DNA from: Akkermansiaceae bacterium
Lineage (GTDB): Bacteria; Verrucomicrobiota; Verrucomicrobiia; Verrucomicrobiales; Akkermansiaceae
Reading direction: 5' to 3'
DNA length: 64,000 nucleotides
NCBI GenBank assembly: GCA_024233115.1
Contig: JACKQB010000004.1
Coordinates: 248,001-312,000, forward strand
In this document: positions 48,822 through 58,263 of the stretch, one piece after another
Numbering within the stretch: the stretch's first letter is position 1
Layout of the letters: the number at the start of each line of letters is the position of its first letter
The notes under the pieces: model-generated
The model's input: only the letters and a program-made list of their open reading frames with translations
Told to the model about the DNA's origin: nothing
Database searches by the model: none
Position numbers and translations under genes: made by a program

Positions 48822-50312
48822 TCAGTTTTCCGGAATCTCATTCACCGTGTAGTAGGCCTTGGTGTGGAGCAGGTTGTCACCGTCGTTGGACTTCATCGTG
48901 GTGAGATCAAAATCGTGGATGTGGCCTTCGGTGATTTGATCGAGGCTCACCATGACTGAGAGGCCGTCTTTGGATGGGACGGCCTGGGTGACTCTGGGCA
49001 CGGTGTGGTCGACCTCGGGGCTGCCGTAGCCGGCGGCGTAGATATGGGTATAGGTCTTGATGCTGTAGCTGGCGGGCTTGGCTGCGATGTTGACATCGAC
49101 AGGCTTGGTGAAGTGGATGAGGAAACCCTGTTTCTTGATATTGATTTCCTTGATTTCGAAGGGCACGAGCCCGCTCCAGTCGATGCGCTGGAGGGCGTAG
49201 GGTTCGGTGCCGCGCACCGGCCATTGGCTGTTGGTGGTGAACCCGCCGGCAATGAGCTGCCCCCTGGGTGAGAACTCGACGTGCATCAGCCCGGTCGCCA
49301 GGCCCTCGCGGAACGGGTAACAGGCACCTTGCCAGACCCCGTTGATTTCCTCCATGGTGGCGCGCAGGATGATACTCAGGGTGTAGTCGCCGAGGAAAAT
49401 CTGGTTCTCAAAGGGGCCGAATTTCCCGCCGGTCTGGTTGAGTCGGAACCCCGAGATGGATCGGCCCATTTTGATGTAGGGGAAGCGGACGGCGGGTGGC
49501 ACCAGCTCCTTGACCCGCTTTTTTTCTATCTGCATACGCGACTGGCTGTCAGGGATCACCCTGGGTGTCTCCATGCCATCAACGTAGGAATACCAGTTAT
49601 AGCTCGCGGGGTGCCCGAGAAAAGCGCCCTGCTTCAGGTGCTTGAGTGAATTGCAGCCGTTCCACGGCCCCTGGCTTTCGATGGTGAACATCACCCCTTC
49701 CGCATTGGGACCGACACCAGCCGGGCTACGCAGTCCACTGCAAACCGGGATCATTTTTCCCTCCGGGGTGACTTTGACAGCCCAGCCACGGAATATGTTG
49801 TTAGAGTGATAGGAGCCGCTCAGTCCGAGAGCCACCCAGATATTGCCGTCGGGGTCATGTTTGGAGCCAAAGGCAAACTCGTGCCCCTCGGCGTAGCCCC
49901 AGTTATTGGTCAGGGTATCGTATTGGTCAGCGACGTCATCCCCATCGGTATCCGAGATACGGGTCACTTCACCAAACTGGGTGGCGGTCATGGCACCGTC
50001 CTTCCACGACAGACCGAAGATCTCATCCTGGCCGGTGGCAAAGAGGTGGTACTTCGGTGCCGGGGGAGATTCAAAGGCACCATCGACAAAATAGATATCA
50101 CCCCGGCGGGTGCCGACGGCGAGCCGGCCATCGGGCAGGATTTCCAAGCTCCCCACACGCAGCGGCACACCGGCTGGAATGGGGATGTTGGTGATCGGGT
50201 AGTATGTTGCCTCCGCCGCAGCGGTGCCCCACATCGCGCCCAGATCCTGTTCGGAAAAAGCGGGAGTGGCGGCGGCTAGGAGCAGCGCGGGGATGAGTCG
50301 GATATTTACCAT
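48822..50312 (-). CDS. Secreted beta-propeller protein (sugar dehydrogenase/L-sorbosone dehydrogenase-like)
   Basis: 496 residues with a signal peptide ending near AFS. The mature part follows the six-bladed propeller pattern of PQQ-type dehydrogenase-like proteins: PLRVGSLEILPDGRLAVGTRRGDIYFVDG, ATQFGEVTRISDTDGDDVADQYDTLTNNWGYAEGHEFAFGSKHDPDGNIWVALG and HPASYNWYSYVDG. No catalytic His-rich PQQ site could be verified. Its ATG overlaps the upstream cytochrome gene's stop by seven bases, so the pair is coupled. In Verrucomicrobiota and Planctomycetota such pairs are common; they are presumed to oxidise an extracellular or periplasmic substrate and pass electrons to haem. Confidence 0.8.
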   Translation of the reverse strand: MVNIRLIPALLLAAATPAFSEQDLGAMWGTAAAEATYYPITNIPIPAGVPLRVGSLEILPDGRLAVGTRRGDIYFVDGAFESPPAPKYHLFATGQDEIFGLSWKDGAMTATQFGEVTRISDTDGDDVADQYDTLTNNWGYAEGHEFAFGSKHDPDGNIWVALGLSGSYHSNNIFRGWAVKVTPEGKMIPVCSGLRSPAGVGPNAEGVMFTIESQGPWNGCNSLKHLKQGAFLGHPASYNWYSYVDGMETPRVIPDSQSRMQIEKKRVKELVPPAVRFPYIKMGRSISGFRLNQTGGKFGPFENQIFLGDYTLSIILRATMEEINGVWQGACYPFREGLATGLMHVEFSPRGQLIAGGFTTNSQWPVRGTEPYALQRIDWSGLVPFEIKEINIKKQGFLIHFTKPVDVNIAAKPASYSIKTYTHIYAAGYGSPEVDHTVPRVTQAVPSKDGLSVMVSLDQITEGHIHDFDLTTMKSNDGDNLLHTKAYYTVNEIPEN

Positions 50313-52996
50313 ATATATTCCAGGGTGAAAGATGAAGCTCCTTTCGGGAGCGTGAGCGGGATGAGAACCTCGCCGGGATCACCTTCGCGGATGATCGCTT
50401 TGTGGTCGCTGGTGATCCGGATTTGAAGTCTGTCGACCACCCAATCCCGGTCTGACTTCCGGGTGATTTTTTTACCCGAGGCTGCACGGAAATAAAACAT
50501 CGATTGCGCCTGGCCTGCCTCGAATTTGAAAGTCCGCCTGAACTTCGTCACCCCATCCGGATCGACCACTTCCTCAAAAAAGTCATCCACCGCGACATCG
50601 CCGTAGCGATAGCGGAACGTCGGCCTGCGCCGGGTGTCTAGCCGGTATCCCAGGAATTGATAACCGTGGTCGTGCGGGAACAAGTGGTCGGATTTTCCTT
50701 TGTAAGGCCAGTGGTCATCCAACGATTTCAGTCGGTGGAATGGAATACCTGGAGGGAAGGCAATACGCTGGTCCCCGGCGGCCTTGAACGAGCCGTGGTC
50801 AACGCTTGCAAACCTGTTTTTCCAAAGTAAGCGCAGTGCCATTTCCCCGGAGTCAAACGCCAGGTTCAACCGGCCGGGGTAGCCCACTCCGATGCCACGG
50901 AAACCGGCGGTGGTGCCGCGGCCGCGGGCGATTTCCGGCACATCGAACACGCGCAGCTCGTTGCTCTGCCGGGACAGGCCCTCCGGCTTTTTGGCGCTGG
51001 CACCATCGCCCAGATAGGCCCAGAGCGCCTCGATTTGCTGGGCGGTGTCTCCGTTGAGAACATCCGGCCGGATCGACTGGCCACCGGGCCAGTAGCTGGG
51101 CATGATCCCGGTCGTGTGGAAACGCGAGGGGTTCTGCATGAAGAGGTGGAACCAGTTTTTCTGGACGTGTTCCGTGACATGGACAAGGTCCAGCGCCCCG
51201 GCACCTCCCGTATTTTTACCATTGAAATCGTGACAGGCGATACAGCTGAATCCTTTTGAGCCGATCATCTCGTAACCCGCGTTTTTGGATTCCCTGATGT
51301 CGGCGATTTCAGGGAAAGTCACGTTTTCCAGCTGGTCGACCTCACCAAACAGCATGACCAGGTGAGCTACGTTTTCCTCGCCGTACTGCGGCATTCTGGT
51401 GTGCAGGTATTCGCGTTGTCGTGCCCCGCCCATGAGCACTTTCGAGATCCATGCAGGTTGCAATTTGGCACCTACATGGGAAAGCGGCGGCGGCAACCGG
51501 CCCTGGTCTCCCAACTCCGGGTGCGTTCCGGAAAAATAAGCGTTCCGCTCCGAGACAATCCCGCCCAACCCGGCCCGGTCGTGACAGGCGATGCAGTTGT
51601 AGGTGATTAGGGTTTTGTCGATTTTTTGTTTATCTGTTAGTTCGCCCTTAGCCTTCGGTAGAGCCTCAGTGATTGTCTGTCGCTGTGCCGCGCTCAAGGA
51701 AAAGTGTGGCCAATTTCCAGGAGCTTCACTCAGGCACCCCTGACCAGACGCAAGTTCAGCAAACGGACGCGCAGGCTGTGGTGCCACCCCGACATCGTCG
51801 TGGCAATTCGCACATCGCTGGGTTTCGAAATACTTCCGTCCACGCGCAGTCAGGGCATCATCCACTCGTACCGCCTGGAATGCGGCAACAGGTTTGTTAG
51901 AAACAGATAACATCGCGGCGGAGAGGGGGCCTCGTTGCATTCCAGGCCCTTTCATTTCAAAGGCGAATACCGGCTTATGCCCGGTATTGAAATAGGTCAG
52001 CTGGATTTTCCGCCAGCCCGTTTCCAGCGCAATGGTTCCTTGGAGTTTCTTTGGACCACGTCGCTGACTAGGCTCCTGAAGAATGACCTGCGTCCCATCA
52101 AGGCGGAGGGCTCCTCCGTTCAGCTCCAGGAAAAAAGTATAGTCACCGGGCTGGTCAATGTGCATCCAGCCCTCGTATTCCACGGCGAAATGCTTGGGCT
52201 GTTTACCCAGTTGATCGAGGGAAAAGTCATTCACCTGACCAGCCTTCCGAGCCGTCACCGCCTCGCTGTGCAAGCCCTCCCAGACCAAACCGTGATAGAG
52301 TGTGTAATTGAGATTCCCCGGCACCTGGGTGTCCCGCAACAAGTAATGGGTGATGCTCTCGATTTCTGTCGCGGGCAGTTTCAGGTCGGGCATCCGACCG
52401 GATGGGCGGCTGGCATGCGGGTTTTGTAAAAATGCCATCAGGCTCTTGGTGCTGTATTTTTTTTCCAGGGCACCCAGAGGAGCGGACGTTTTCGGCAGGA
52501 GTTCCATCCCGGCTTGATCACGCGGAGAGTGGCAGGCGACACATCCCCGCGTATGAAACAGACGCTCGCCACGGCGGGCGGCGACGGTGTCCGGAGCCTG
52601 TGGTTTGAAGTCGTTTTTCTTAAGAGACAGCAAGTAATGCGTGATCGCCCTGGCCACTTCCCTCCGCTCCTTCCCATCCAGATGGGTAAGCACGTCCGGC
52701 ATCGTCGTGCCGGGTTGGGTGCCATGGGGGTCCAAGATAAACGACTCGATGTAACCAGGGTCCACCCGCGAGCCAATTTCCGCCAATCGGGGTGCCTTTT
52801 TCGACTGCGCGGCAAAGGGAGCCTCGCTCTGATGGCAAGCGGCACAGTTAAGCTCCTCAAGCAACACCCTGCCTTTGAGTTCCGGTGTCAGTTGGCTCGA
52901 CATCAAACCGGGAACGATCGGCTCGGCCAGGACAACCGGAGCCATGCACAGCAAAAATAAGACGCCGAGGTCGGTTTGTTTTTTGAATAGGGCCAC
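50306..52996 (-). CDS. Large multihaem cytochrome c with PA14-like domain
   Basis: 896 residues from a GTG at 52996, with signal peptide (LFLLCMAPVVLAEP). Five CxxCH haem sites: CAACH (51-55), CVACH (152-156), CANCH (395-399), CIACH (468-472) and CIACH (585-589). Residues about 225-355 look like a PA14 domain (YEGWMHIDQPGDYTFFLELNGGALRLDG). The C-terminal ~250 residues are beta-rich and unassigned. Proposed to be periplasmic and to pass electrons from the coupled propeller protein to the respiratory chain. Overlaps the next gene by seven bases. Confidence 0.88.
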   Translation of the reverse strand: MALFKKQTDLGVLFLLCMAPVVLAEPIVPGLMSSQLTPELKGRVLLEELNCAACHQSEAPFAAQSKKAPRLAEIGSRVDPGYIESFILDPHGTQPGTTMPDVLTHLDGKERREVARAITHYLLSLKKNDFKPQAPDTVAARRGERLFHTRGCVACHSPRDQAGMELLPKTSAPLGALEKKYSTKSLMAFLQNPHASRPSGRMPDLKLPATEIESITHYLLRDTQVPGNLNYTLYHGLVWEGLHSEAVTARKAGQVNDFSLDQLGKQPKHFAVEYEGWMHIDQPGDYTFFLELNGGALRLDGTQVILQEPSQRRGPKKLQGTIALETGWRKIQLTYFNTGHKPVFAFEMKGPGMQRGPLSAAMLSVSNKPVAAFQAVRVDDALTARGRKYFETQRCANCHDDVGVAPQPARPFAELASGQGCLSEAPGNWPHFSLSAAQRQTITEALPKAKGELTDKQKIDKTLITYNCIACHDRAGLGGIVSERNAYFSGTHPELGDQGRLPPPLSHVGAKLQPAWISKVLMGGARQREYLHTRMPQYGEENVAHLVMLFGEVDQLENVTFPEIADIRESKNAGYEMIGSKGFSCIACHDFNGKNTGGAGALDLVHVTEHVQKNWFHLFMQNPSRFHTTGIMPSYWPGGQSIRPDVLNGDTAQQIEALWAYLGDGASAKKPEGLSRQSNELRVFDVPEIARGRGTTAGFRGIGVGYPGRLNLAFDSGEMALRLLWKNRFASVDHGSFKAAGDQRIAFPPGIPFHRLKSLDDHWPYKGKSDHLFPHDHGYQFLGYRLDTRRRPTFRYRYGDVAVDDFFEEVVDPDGVTKFRRTFKFEAGQAQSMFYFRAASGKKITRKSDRDWVVDRLQIRITSDHKAIIREGDPGEVLIPLTLPKGASSFTLEYIW

Positions 52997-53097
52997 AGGA
53001 TCGCAAGGTTGGGTATGCGCTAAATACTCTGAGTGGTGGCCATGTTATTTAAAGCAAAAAGAGTTGTTTTGGGGAGTGTGGTATTCCCCATGATAAG

Positions 53098-54408
53098 CTA
53101 GGGCACTTTGATCGGACCGACCGCTAGCTCTTTTAGCATCGGATCGTCTGGGAATGATATTACCCGTGTTTGTGGATCAAAGAGGAAGGGTTTCCCAGTG
53201 ATTAAATCAGCGGGCGGCTTGTCCCCAACGGCGATGGCAAGGGCGGCATCGTGATAGCGGTAGATCGCCTGGGCCCTTGTAAAGCCTTTCCCCCAGACAC
53301 TTACCCCCAACCGTGAGTCGTCATAAACGGTTTGCGCTTCTTTTGAAAGCTGACTCGTAGGGGTAAAATCTTCGTGGAGGCCTGCGGTGTTTTGATAGAG
53401 CTTTTGAGGGTTCGCCGCACGTATCTGGCTCATCTGGTGGAGGTAGTTTTGGGCAAAGGCATCGCACAGCACTTCCGGGTCGGAGATTTTCACCTCACTG
53501 CTACGACTGTTATATGACAGTAAAATAGGAATCAACATCCCACGTGTACTCGCGTAAAACTCACCTCTCATCACCTCGGAAAAATCCTCATTCGTCACAG
53601 GCTTCAGCGTATCCCGCCATTGCCGGATTTCACCCGGGCTAAGATCAAGTGCGGGAATAACATGTTCAACAGAAGCGCCCAAAACGCTGATCTGGATCAA
53701 AATAGCCACCGTTTCCGACATGAGCGAGGGGGTTTCTATCTGGCTGTGGTGCTTGGCCAGACCCAGGGCCGCATTGATACGGAGCTCGGCGCGCTCGGCA
53801 TCGCCCTCCTCAGCCGCCACCCTTGCATCGGCACATAGTAAATCGGCGCACTGCTTGGTGAAGTTCGCACTGAACCACACCCAGCGGTCGACAGCGACAC
53901 CAGAGGTCGATTGATCATCGATGATTCCGATCCGAGTCACCTCGTCTAATAGGTCAGAGTGCGCATCGAGGTGCTTTTTGACCATTTCCCTATCCCACTC
54001 ACTCAGCCCGTTGATCATGTCTGAAAGCTCATCATCCAAGGTCAGATCCACAGAGGTCACATCCTCACCCGGGCTACGTTTTTCACAAAACTCCAACCAT
54101 TGCAGGAAACCGTTTTTTTCGTCAGGCACGGATTTCCACGTGGGCACGAGGTCCGGATTGCGCGCCAAGACCCTGGCAAACATGGCATCGTAATCTTGCT
54201 CCAGGTTTTTGGCTAAATCTCTGTCGGTTCGCATCGCCGAGCGTGCCAGTTTTCTTAAATTCGGCACCTCGACGGCAAATAAAGAGTCCACGGAAAAGCC
54301 GTGGTTCGAGTCCTGCTGTGATTTTAAATACATCACACCACTCGCCAGACCTAACAAACCCACACCAAGTATGAGTGTGAGCCATTTTTTACACGGTCGA
54401 CCAAACAC
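53098..54408 (-). CDS. Membrane-anchored hypothetical protein
   Basis: 436 residues from a GTG at 54408. An N-terminal basic stretch and membrane helix (KKWLTLILGVGLLGLASGVMY) is followed by a mainly helical, acidic extracytoplasmic or cytoplasmic domain with no motif I recognise; the final region has a SFPDDPMLKELAVGPIKVP tail. Similar anchored helical proteins occur in Verrucomicrobiota and Planctomycetota. It lies 101 bp upstream of the cytochrome gene on the same strand and could be transcribed with it. Lower G+C than neighbours. Confidence 0.6.
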   Translation of the reverse strand: MFGRPCKKWLTLILGVGLLGLASGVMYLKSQQDSNHGFSVDSLFAVEVPNLRKLARSAMRTDRDLAKNLEQDYDAMFARVLARNPDLVPTWKSVPDEKNGFLQWLEFCEKRSPGEDVTSVDLTLDDELSDMINGLSEWDREMVKKHLDAHSDLLDEVTRIGIIDDQSTSGVAVDRWVWFSANFTKQCADLLCADARVAAEEGDAERAELRINAALGLAKHHSQIETPSLMSETVAILIQISVLGASVEHVIPALDLSPGEIRQWRDTLKPVTNEDFSEVMRGEFYASTRGMLIPILLSYNSRSSEVKISDPEVLCDAFAQNYLHQMSQIRAANPQKLYQNTAGLHEDFTPTSQLSKEAQTVYDDSRLGVSVWGKGFTRAQAIYRYHDAALAIAVGDKPPADLITGKPFLFDPQTRVISFPDDPMLKELAVGPIKVP

Positions 54409-54515
54409 AAAGAATTATTAACAAATAACGACTATCATGTCGAACTAAACAGCAAGCCGCCCACGAACAGAATGATTTGGACGGAATGGCACGCAGAGCA
54501 AATCCAAGCCCTCCC

Positions 54516-55964
54516 TTATTTTGTCACCCGGAATTTCACCTCAAACCCTTCTCCCTTACCGGGGTTGGGGACAAGGATAAAATCATCGGTGATGACGGGT
54601 GAAAACTCTGCGCCAGAGATGACTTCGACTTTTTTCAGCCCTTTGATTCTTTCGGGTAAAAATTGAATCACCGGACGACCGCCGCGTTGTGAGCCGTTGG
54701 TATTGACGGGTTTAAACGTATCTTTCCAACGCCGGCCTGCAACGGTTAGAGTATATACATCCCCCTCTTGCACCAGAGTCTGATCGTAGGCACAGGGGCG
54801 TTGATCCATCTTTGCTTCCAACGCAGGGTCACCGTAGTAGGCCAGCACATCACGATCGTGCAGTAGGCCGGAAAAGTCGCGTTTATCCGTGCAACGGCCC
54901 GGCCCGGCAGTCGCAATCTTTGGCGCCGTGCGCGCCGTTTTTCCCGGCGCGGGGTTGTGTTTCATTCCGCCGGGAAATGAGGTCTCCAGTCGATGCACCA
55001 GCGCGTGCTGGTTGGCTAAAAACGCCTCGTTCAGGGTATAGCGACCCGGTTGCTCGACAAAGTAATCGAGGCAGCCCCACCCCGCATACCCATACCATGT
55101 GGGCACCGTGTAACCGATCATTCCTTTGACCCCGGCAGATTTCATCATGGCGATGGCAAAGGCATGTTTATCCTCAACACAACCGATCAGGCAATTCCCT
55201 ATCGGAAGATACACACGCGGATGATCGGAGGTGATCGCAAACCGTTTGTTTGTTAGGTCCTTACCAAAGAGCTGGCCATTCTCCGATTCAAAAAATCCAT
55301 TTTTATAACGAAAGCCAATTTGCCAACCCCGCCTAAATCCATGTCCTGAAGTGATAAACAGGTCGGCTTTCCAGTCGGTCAGGGTGTCGGCTAACAGCTT
55401 TGTGGTATCGGTGGGGCACTTGCTCTGCCGAGCCTCGTTTTCACCTGCCGGTTTCTGCACCGTTTTATTGGCCACCAGTTCATCGTAACAGATCGCCTGG
55501 TCCACCATTTCCATGGCGATCTCGGTTCCCGAGCTCACCCGTTTGATGGTGATGGGCTGGCTGGTATTGACCATCGACAGCGCCGTCCCGGCATCATATC
55601 CGGTCACCACACCCCAGTGCGTGTCGGTGTAGACATCATCGTCGTAACGCCGGGTCAAGCGATGCGCCCGGGCTATAAATTCCGGCCCCACCTTGGTGCA
55701 TGGCGCGACAAACGCCGTGTAATGTGGATGTTGTTTTGCGAGTGCCGGCAGCGCCTCCTCCAGCTCGGTGCTCCATTCGACCACTTGCGCCCCCGGATGG
55801 TTTTTCTGCAAGGCATCACATACCTGTTTCCAACCGGCATCCTGGTAAACAGCATCCTGCACCACGATGGCATAGCCCGGTTGCGCAAGATCAGCCGCGC
55901 GCGATGTCACAAGCACCAAACAGGTGCCGACCACTGCCGTAGACATGGTTCTCATCATCAACAT
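54516..55964 (-). CDS. Secreted C25 (gingipain-like) cysteine peptidase homologue
   Basis: 482 residues, signal peptide near AADLAQ. Clan CD-type active-site segments are visible: catalytic His in ADLFITSGHGFRRG (His208) and Cys in VYLPIGNCLIGCVEDKHAFA (Cys258 most likely), followed by MKSAGVKGMIGYTVPTW, and the C25-like YYGDPALEAKMDQRP near residue 370. After it a beta-sandwich region follows. If active it cleaves proteins outside the cytoplasm; a signalling or sensor role is possible. No prodomain or sorting tail is evident. It is the most upstream gene of the minus-strand secreted set. Confidence 0.75.
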   Translation of the reverse strand: MLMMRTMSTAVVGTCLVLVTSRAADLAQPGYAIVVQDAVYQDAGWKQVCDALQKNHPGAQVVEWSTELEEALPALAKQHPHYTAFVAPCTKVGPEFIARAHRLTRRYDDDVYTDTHWGVVTGYDAGTALSMVNTSQPITIKRVSSGTEIAMEMVDQAICYDELVANKTVQKPAGENEARQSKCPTDTTKLLADTLTDWKADLFITSGHGFRRGWQIGFRYKNGFFESENGQLFGKDLTNKRFAITSDHPRVYLPIGNCLIGCVEDKHAFAIAMMKSAGVKGMIGYTVPTWYGYAGWGCLDYFVEQPGRYTLNEAFLANQHALVHRLETSFPGGMKHNPAPGKTARTAPKIATAGPGRCTDKRDFSGLLHDRDVLAYYGDPALEAKMDQRPCAYDQTLVQEGDVYTLTVAGRRWKDTFKPVNTNGSQRGGRPVIQFLPERIKGLKKVEVISGAEFSPVITDDFILVPNPGKGEGFEVKFRVTK

Positions 55965-56117
55965 GATGCCAAACTAGCACGCTGTCGAACCGAGTCCAGC
56001 GGAACACAATAAATGATACACCCTCGCCGAACTGTGCCTGCGTGCAGGATAAAAAGTGGGCATCGAGCGCTGCTTGAGACGACCGTTTAACGAAAATCGG
56101 CAATTTTATTGCTTTAT

Positions 56118-56133
56118 TAGACCGTTCGGTCTA
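56118..56133. promoter_or_regulatory. TetR-type operator upstream of regulator gene
   Basis: TAGACCGTTCGGTCTA, a perfect 7+7 palindrome with a two-base centre, 14 bp before the TetR start codon. The sequence resembles NemR/AcuR-type operators. Suggests autorepression of the regulator. Confidence 0.85.
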
Positions 56134-56147
56134 TTCACTCATCCGCC

Positions 56148-56753
56148 ATGAGTGAACCCAGCACAACCAAGGAGCGCATTCTCGACGATGCGGAGGAGTT
56201 ACTGCTCGAAAAGAGTCTGGAATCGGTCAGTCTGAACGAGATCCTCAAGGCGGTGAACACGCCGAAGGGTTGTTTTTACCACCACTTTGCCTCCAAGGAG
56301 GAGTTTGGCGTGGAGTTGATCCAGCATTATGTCAAGGAGACCCTTGCCTCGTTCAGCGACATCCTTCTCAATCGGGAGCTGGAGCCCAACGCACGCCTCA
56401 GAATCCTGAGTAATTACGAGATGGCAATCGCAAGATTCATCGCCAACGAAGGCAAACCGGTGTGTTTACTGATGAAACTCACCTCGGAGTCGGGGTTCAG
56501 CAGTCCGGCGATGCGCGAGCAAATCTCCCGTGCCTACCCGCAGATCAACCGGTTGCTTGAGGGGGTGGTGCAGGAGGGCATCGACAACGGCCAGATCGAC
56601 GCCAGGCAATCCGCAGCCGAAACCACCGAGATCCTGTCGTCACTCTGGACCGGAGCTTTCAGACAAGCCTATTTCCACCGGAAATCGACCCTGCTACGCA
56701 CGGTGCTCGGATTCACCGCCGATGTGGTCATCCCCGCCAAGGCAGCGGAATAA
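56148..56753 (+). CDS. TetR/AcrR family transcriptional regulator
   Basis: 201 residues. N-terminal HTH at about 10-55 (KERILDDAEELLLEKSLESVSLNEILKAVNTPKGCFYHHFASKEEF) with the TetR signature. The NTPKGCFYHHF recognition helix resembles NemR and AcuR proteins, which fits the TAGACC palindrome operator. The ligand-binding half is all-helical with a Cys in KPVCLLMKL that could sense reactive electrophiles (inference). It precedes the efflux operon by 48 bp and is on the same strand, and likely represses it and itself. Confidence 0.9.
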   Translation: MSEPSTTKERILDDAEELLLEKSLESVSLNEILKAVNTPKGCFYHHFASKEEFGVELIQHYVKETLASFSDILLNRELEPNARLRILSNYEMAIARFIANEGKPVCLLMKLTSESGFSSPAMREQISRAYPQINRLLEGVVQEGIDNGQIDARQSAAETTEILSSLWTGAFRQAYFHRKSTLLRTVLGFTADVVIPAKAAE

Positions 56754-56774
56754 ATGACAAACAACCCGACCCTA

Positions 56775-56790
56775 CAGACCAATTAGTCTA
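56775..56790. promoter_or_regulatory. Second, degenerate TetR-type operator before the RND operon
   Basis: CAGACCAATTAGTCTA matches TAGACCGTTCGGTCTA at 11 of 16 positions, keeping AGACC and GTCTA half sites. It lies 11 bp before the start of the outer-membrane factor gene. A second, weaker site for the same regulator. Confidence 0.65.
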
Positions 56791-56801
56791 CCCCTACTAT
56801 C

Positions 56802-58196
56802 ATGCAAGCGACCAAACCAATTTTCATAGCAGCAACAGCACTCGCCATCGTCGGCTGTGCGCCAGTTGGACCCGATTACGTCAAACCGGAGTTCCGGCCG
56901 TCACAGCAGTATAAATCGAGCACCAGCAGTCATTTTGGTGTTTCGAGCTCGTGGTGGCAGTCTTTCCGCGACCCCGAGCTCAACCGCTTGCAGGGCCAGC
57001 TGCTCGCACAGAACCTTGACCTTGCCGCTGCCCATGCCCGCAGGAAGCAGGCACTCGCCCAGCTCGGCATCACCGCATCCGCGGTATACCCCCAACTGAA
57101 TGCCACCGGCTCGGCGACGCGGCATAAGAGCAGCCAGGCCGGACTCAGCGGCAGCCAGCTGAGCGAGTATTATTCACTCTATGACGTGGGTGGCTATCTT
57201 TCCTATGAAATGGACCTGTGGGGCCGGGTCCGCCGACTCGTGGAAGCGGGTAAGGCGGATGCCGAGGCAGCTGGATTCGCGGTGGCGGACGCACGGGTGT
57301 CGCTGCAGACACAGCTTGCCCGACAGTACTTCGCGCTGCGCTTCCTCGACGAGGAAATATCCATCCTCGCCCAAGCGGTGGAGACGCGCAAGGTCAGCGT
57401 GAAAATCACCAACGAGCGACACCAGGCCGGACTGACGTCCGAGCTCGACACCGCACGCGCCAAGTCGGAGCTTGCCAATGCACGGGCTGACCTGCTTGCG
57501 CTCAAGGGACCGCGCGCCACCTTGGAAAACTCAATCGCCGTCCTGCTCGGCCAGCAGCCGTCGGCATTCCGTATCCGCTCCCGCAGCTCCCGGGCCTACC
57601 TGCCCACCGTCCCTGCTGGAGTTCCAGCGGCACTGCTCTACCGCAGGCCGGATGTCGCCGTCGCCGAGCGCAAAGTGGCAGCGGCCACGGCACGGATCGG
57701 TCTGGCTGAAGCGGAACGCTACCCGAAGTTCTCACTAACTGGCAGCGCCGGCAGCAATGCGGTCTCCAGTAAAAACTTCCTCGGCTGGTCGAGCCAGTTT
57801 TTCTCGATCGGACCATCCGTCTCCGTACCGTTGTTCCAGGGCAAGCGTATCAAATCCGGTATTCTGCTCTCCCAGGCACAGCGTGAGGAGGCACTGGCAA
57901 ACTACCAGAAAACCGTGCTGAGCGCGATCGCCGACGTCGAGAGTGCCGTGGCCAGCCTGCAAGCTCTCAAGGGTGAGGCCAGCGCCCGTCATAGCGCGGT
58001 CGAGGCCAGCGCGCGGACGCTCGAGCTTTCCTCCGTGCGCTACAAGGAGGGTGCCACCAACTACCTCGATGTTGCTGATGCCCAGCGCAGCAAACTCAGT
58101 GCGCAACGGGCGGCGGTGCGGACACGCGGCCAGCAGTTCGGGGCGACGATCCAACTCATCCAGGCGCTCGGCGGAGGTTTCAGCAGAGGCAAGTAA
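56802..58196 (+). CDS. RND efflux outer membrane factor (NodT-type lipoprotein)
   Basis: 464 residues. Lipobox near residue 18 (ALAIVGCAPVGPDYVKPE), typical of NodT-type factors, then two TolC repeats: SSWWQSFRDPELNRLQGQLLAQNLDLAAAHARRKQA and VGGYLSYEMDLWGRVRRLVEAGKADAEAA; the later LLYRRPDVAVAERKVAAATARIGLAEAERYPKFSL is diagnostic. Forms the trimeric outer membrane channel of the tripartite pump. First gene of an operon with adaptor and pump, spacing 67 bp. Confidence 0.95.
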   Translation: MQATKPIFIAATALAIVGCAPVGPDYVKPEFRPSQQYKSSTSSHFGVSSSWWQSFRDPELNRLQGQLLAQNLDLAAAHARRKQALAQLGITASAVYPQLNATGSATRHKSSQAGLSGSQLSEYYSLYDVGGYLSYEMDLWGRVRRLVEAGKADAEAAGFAVADARVSLQTQLARQYFALRFLDEEISILAQAVETRKVSVKITNERHQAGLTSELDTARAKSELANARADLLALKGPRATLENSIAVLLGQQPSAFRIRSRSSRAYLPTVPAGVPAALLYRRPDVAVAERKVAAATARIGLAEAERYPKFSLTGSAGSNAVSSKNFLGWSSQFFSIGPSVSVPLFQGKRIKSGILLSQAQREEALANYQKTVLSAIADVESAVASLQALKGEASARHSAVEASARTLELSSVRYKEGATNYLDVADAQRSKLSAQRAAVRTRGQQFGATIQLIQALGGGFSRGK

Positions 58197-58263
58197 CCTC
58201 CGCCCCGCCGGTCAGCACCCACGTGTTTCCAACATCCATAACTAACAATAATCACAATTTCGT

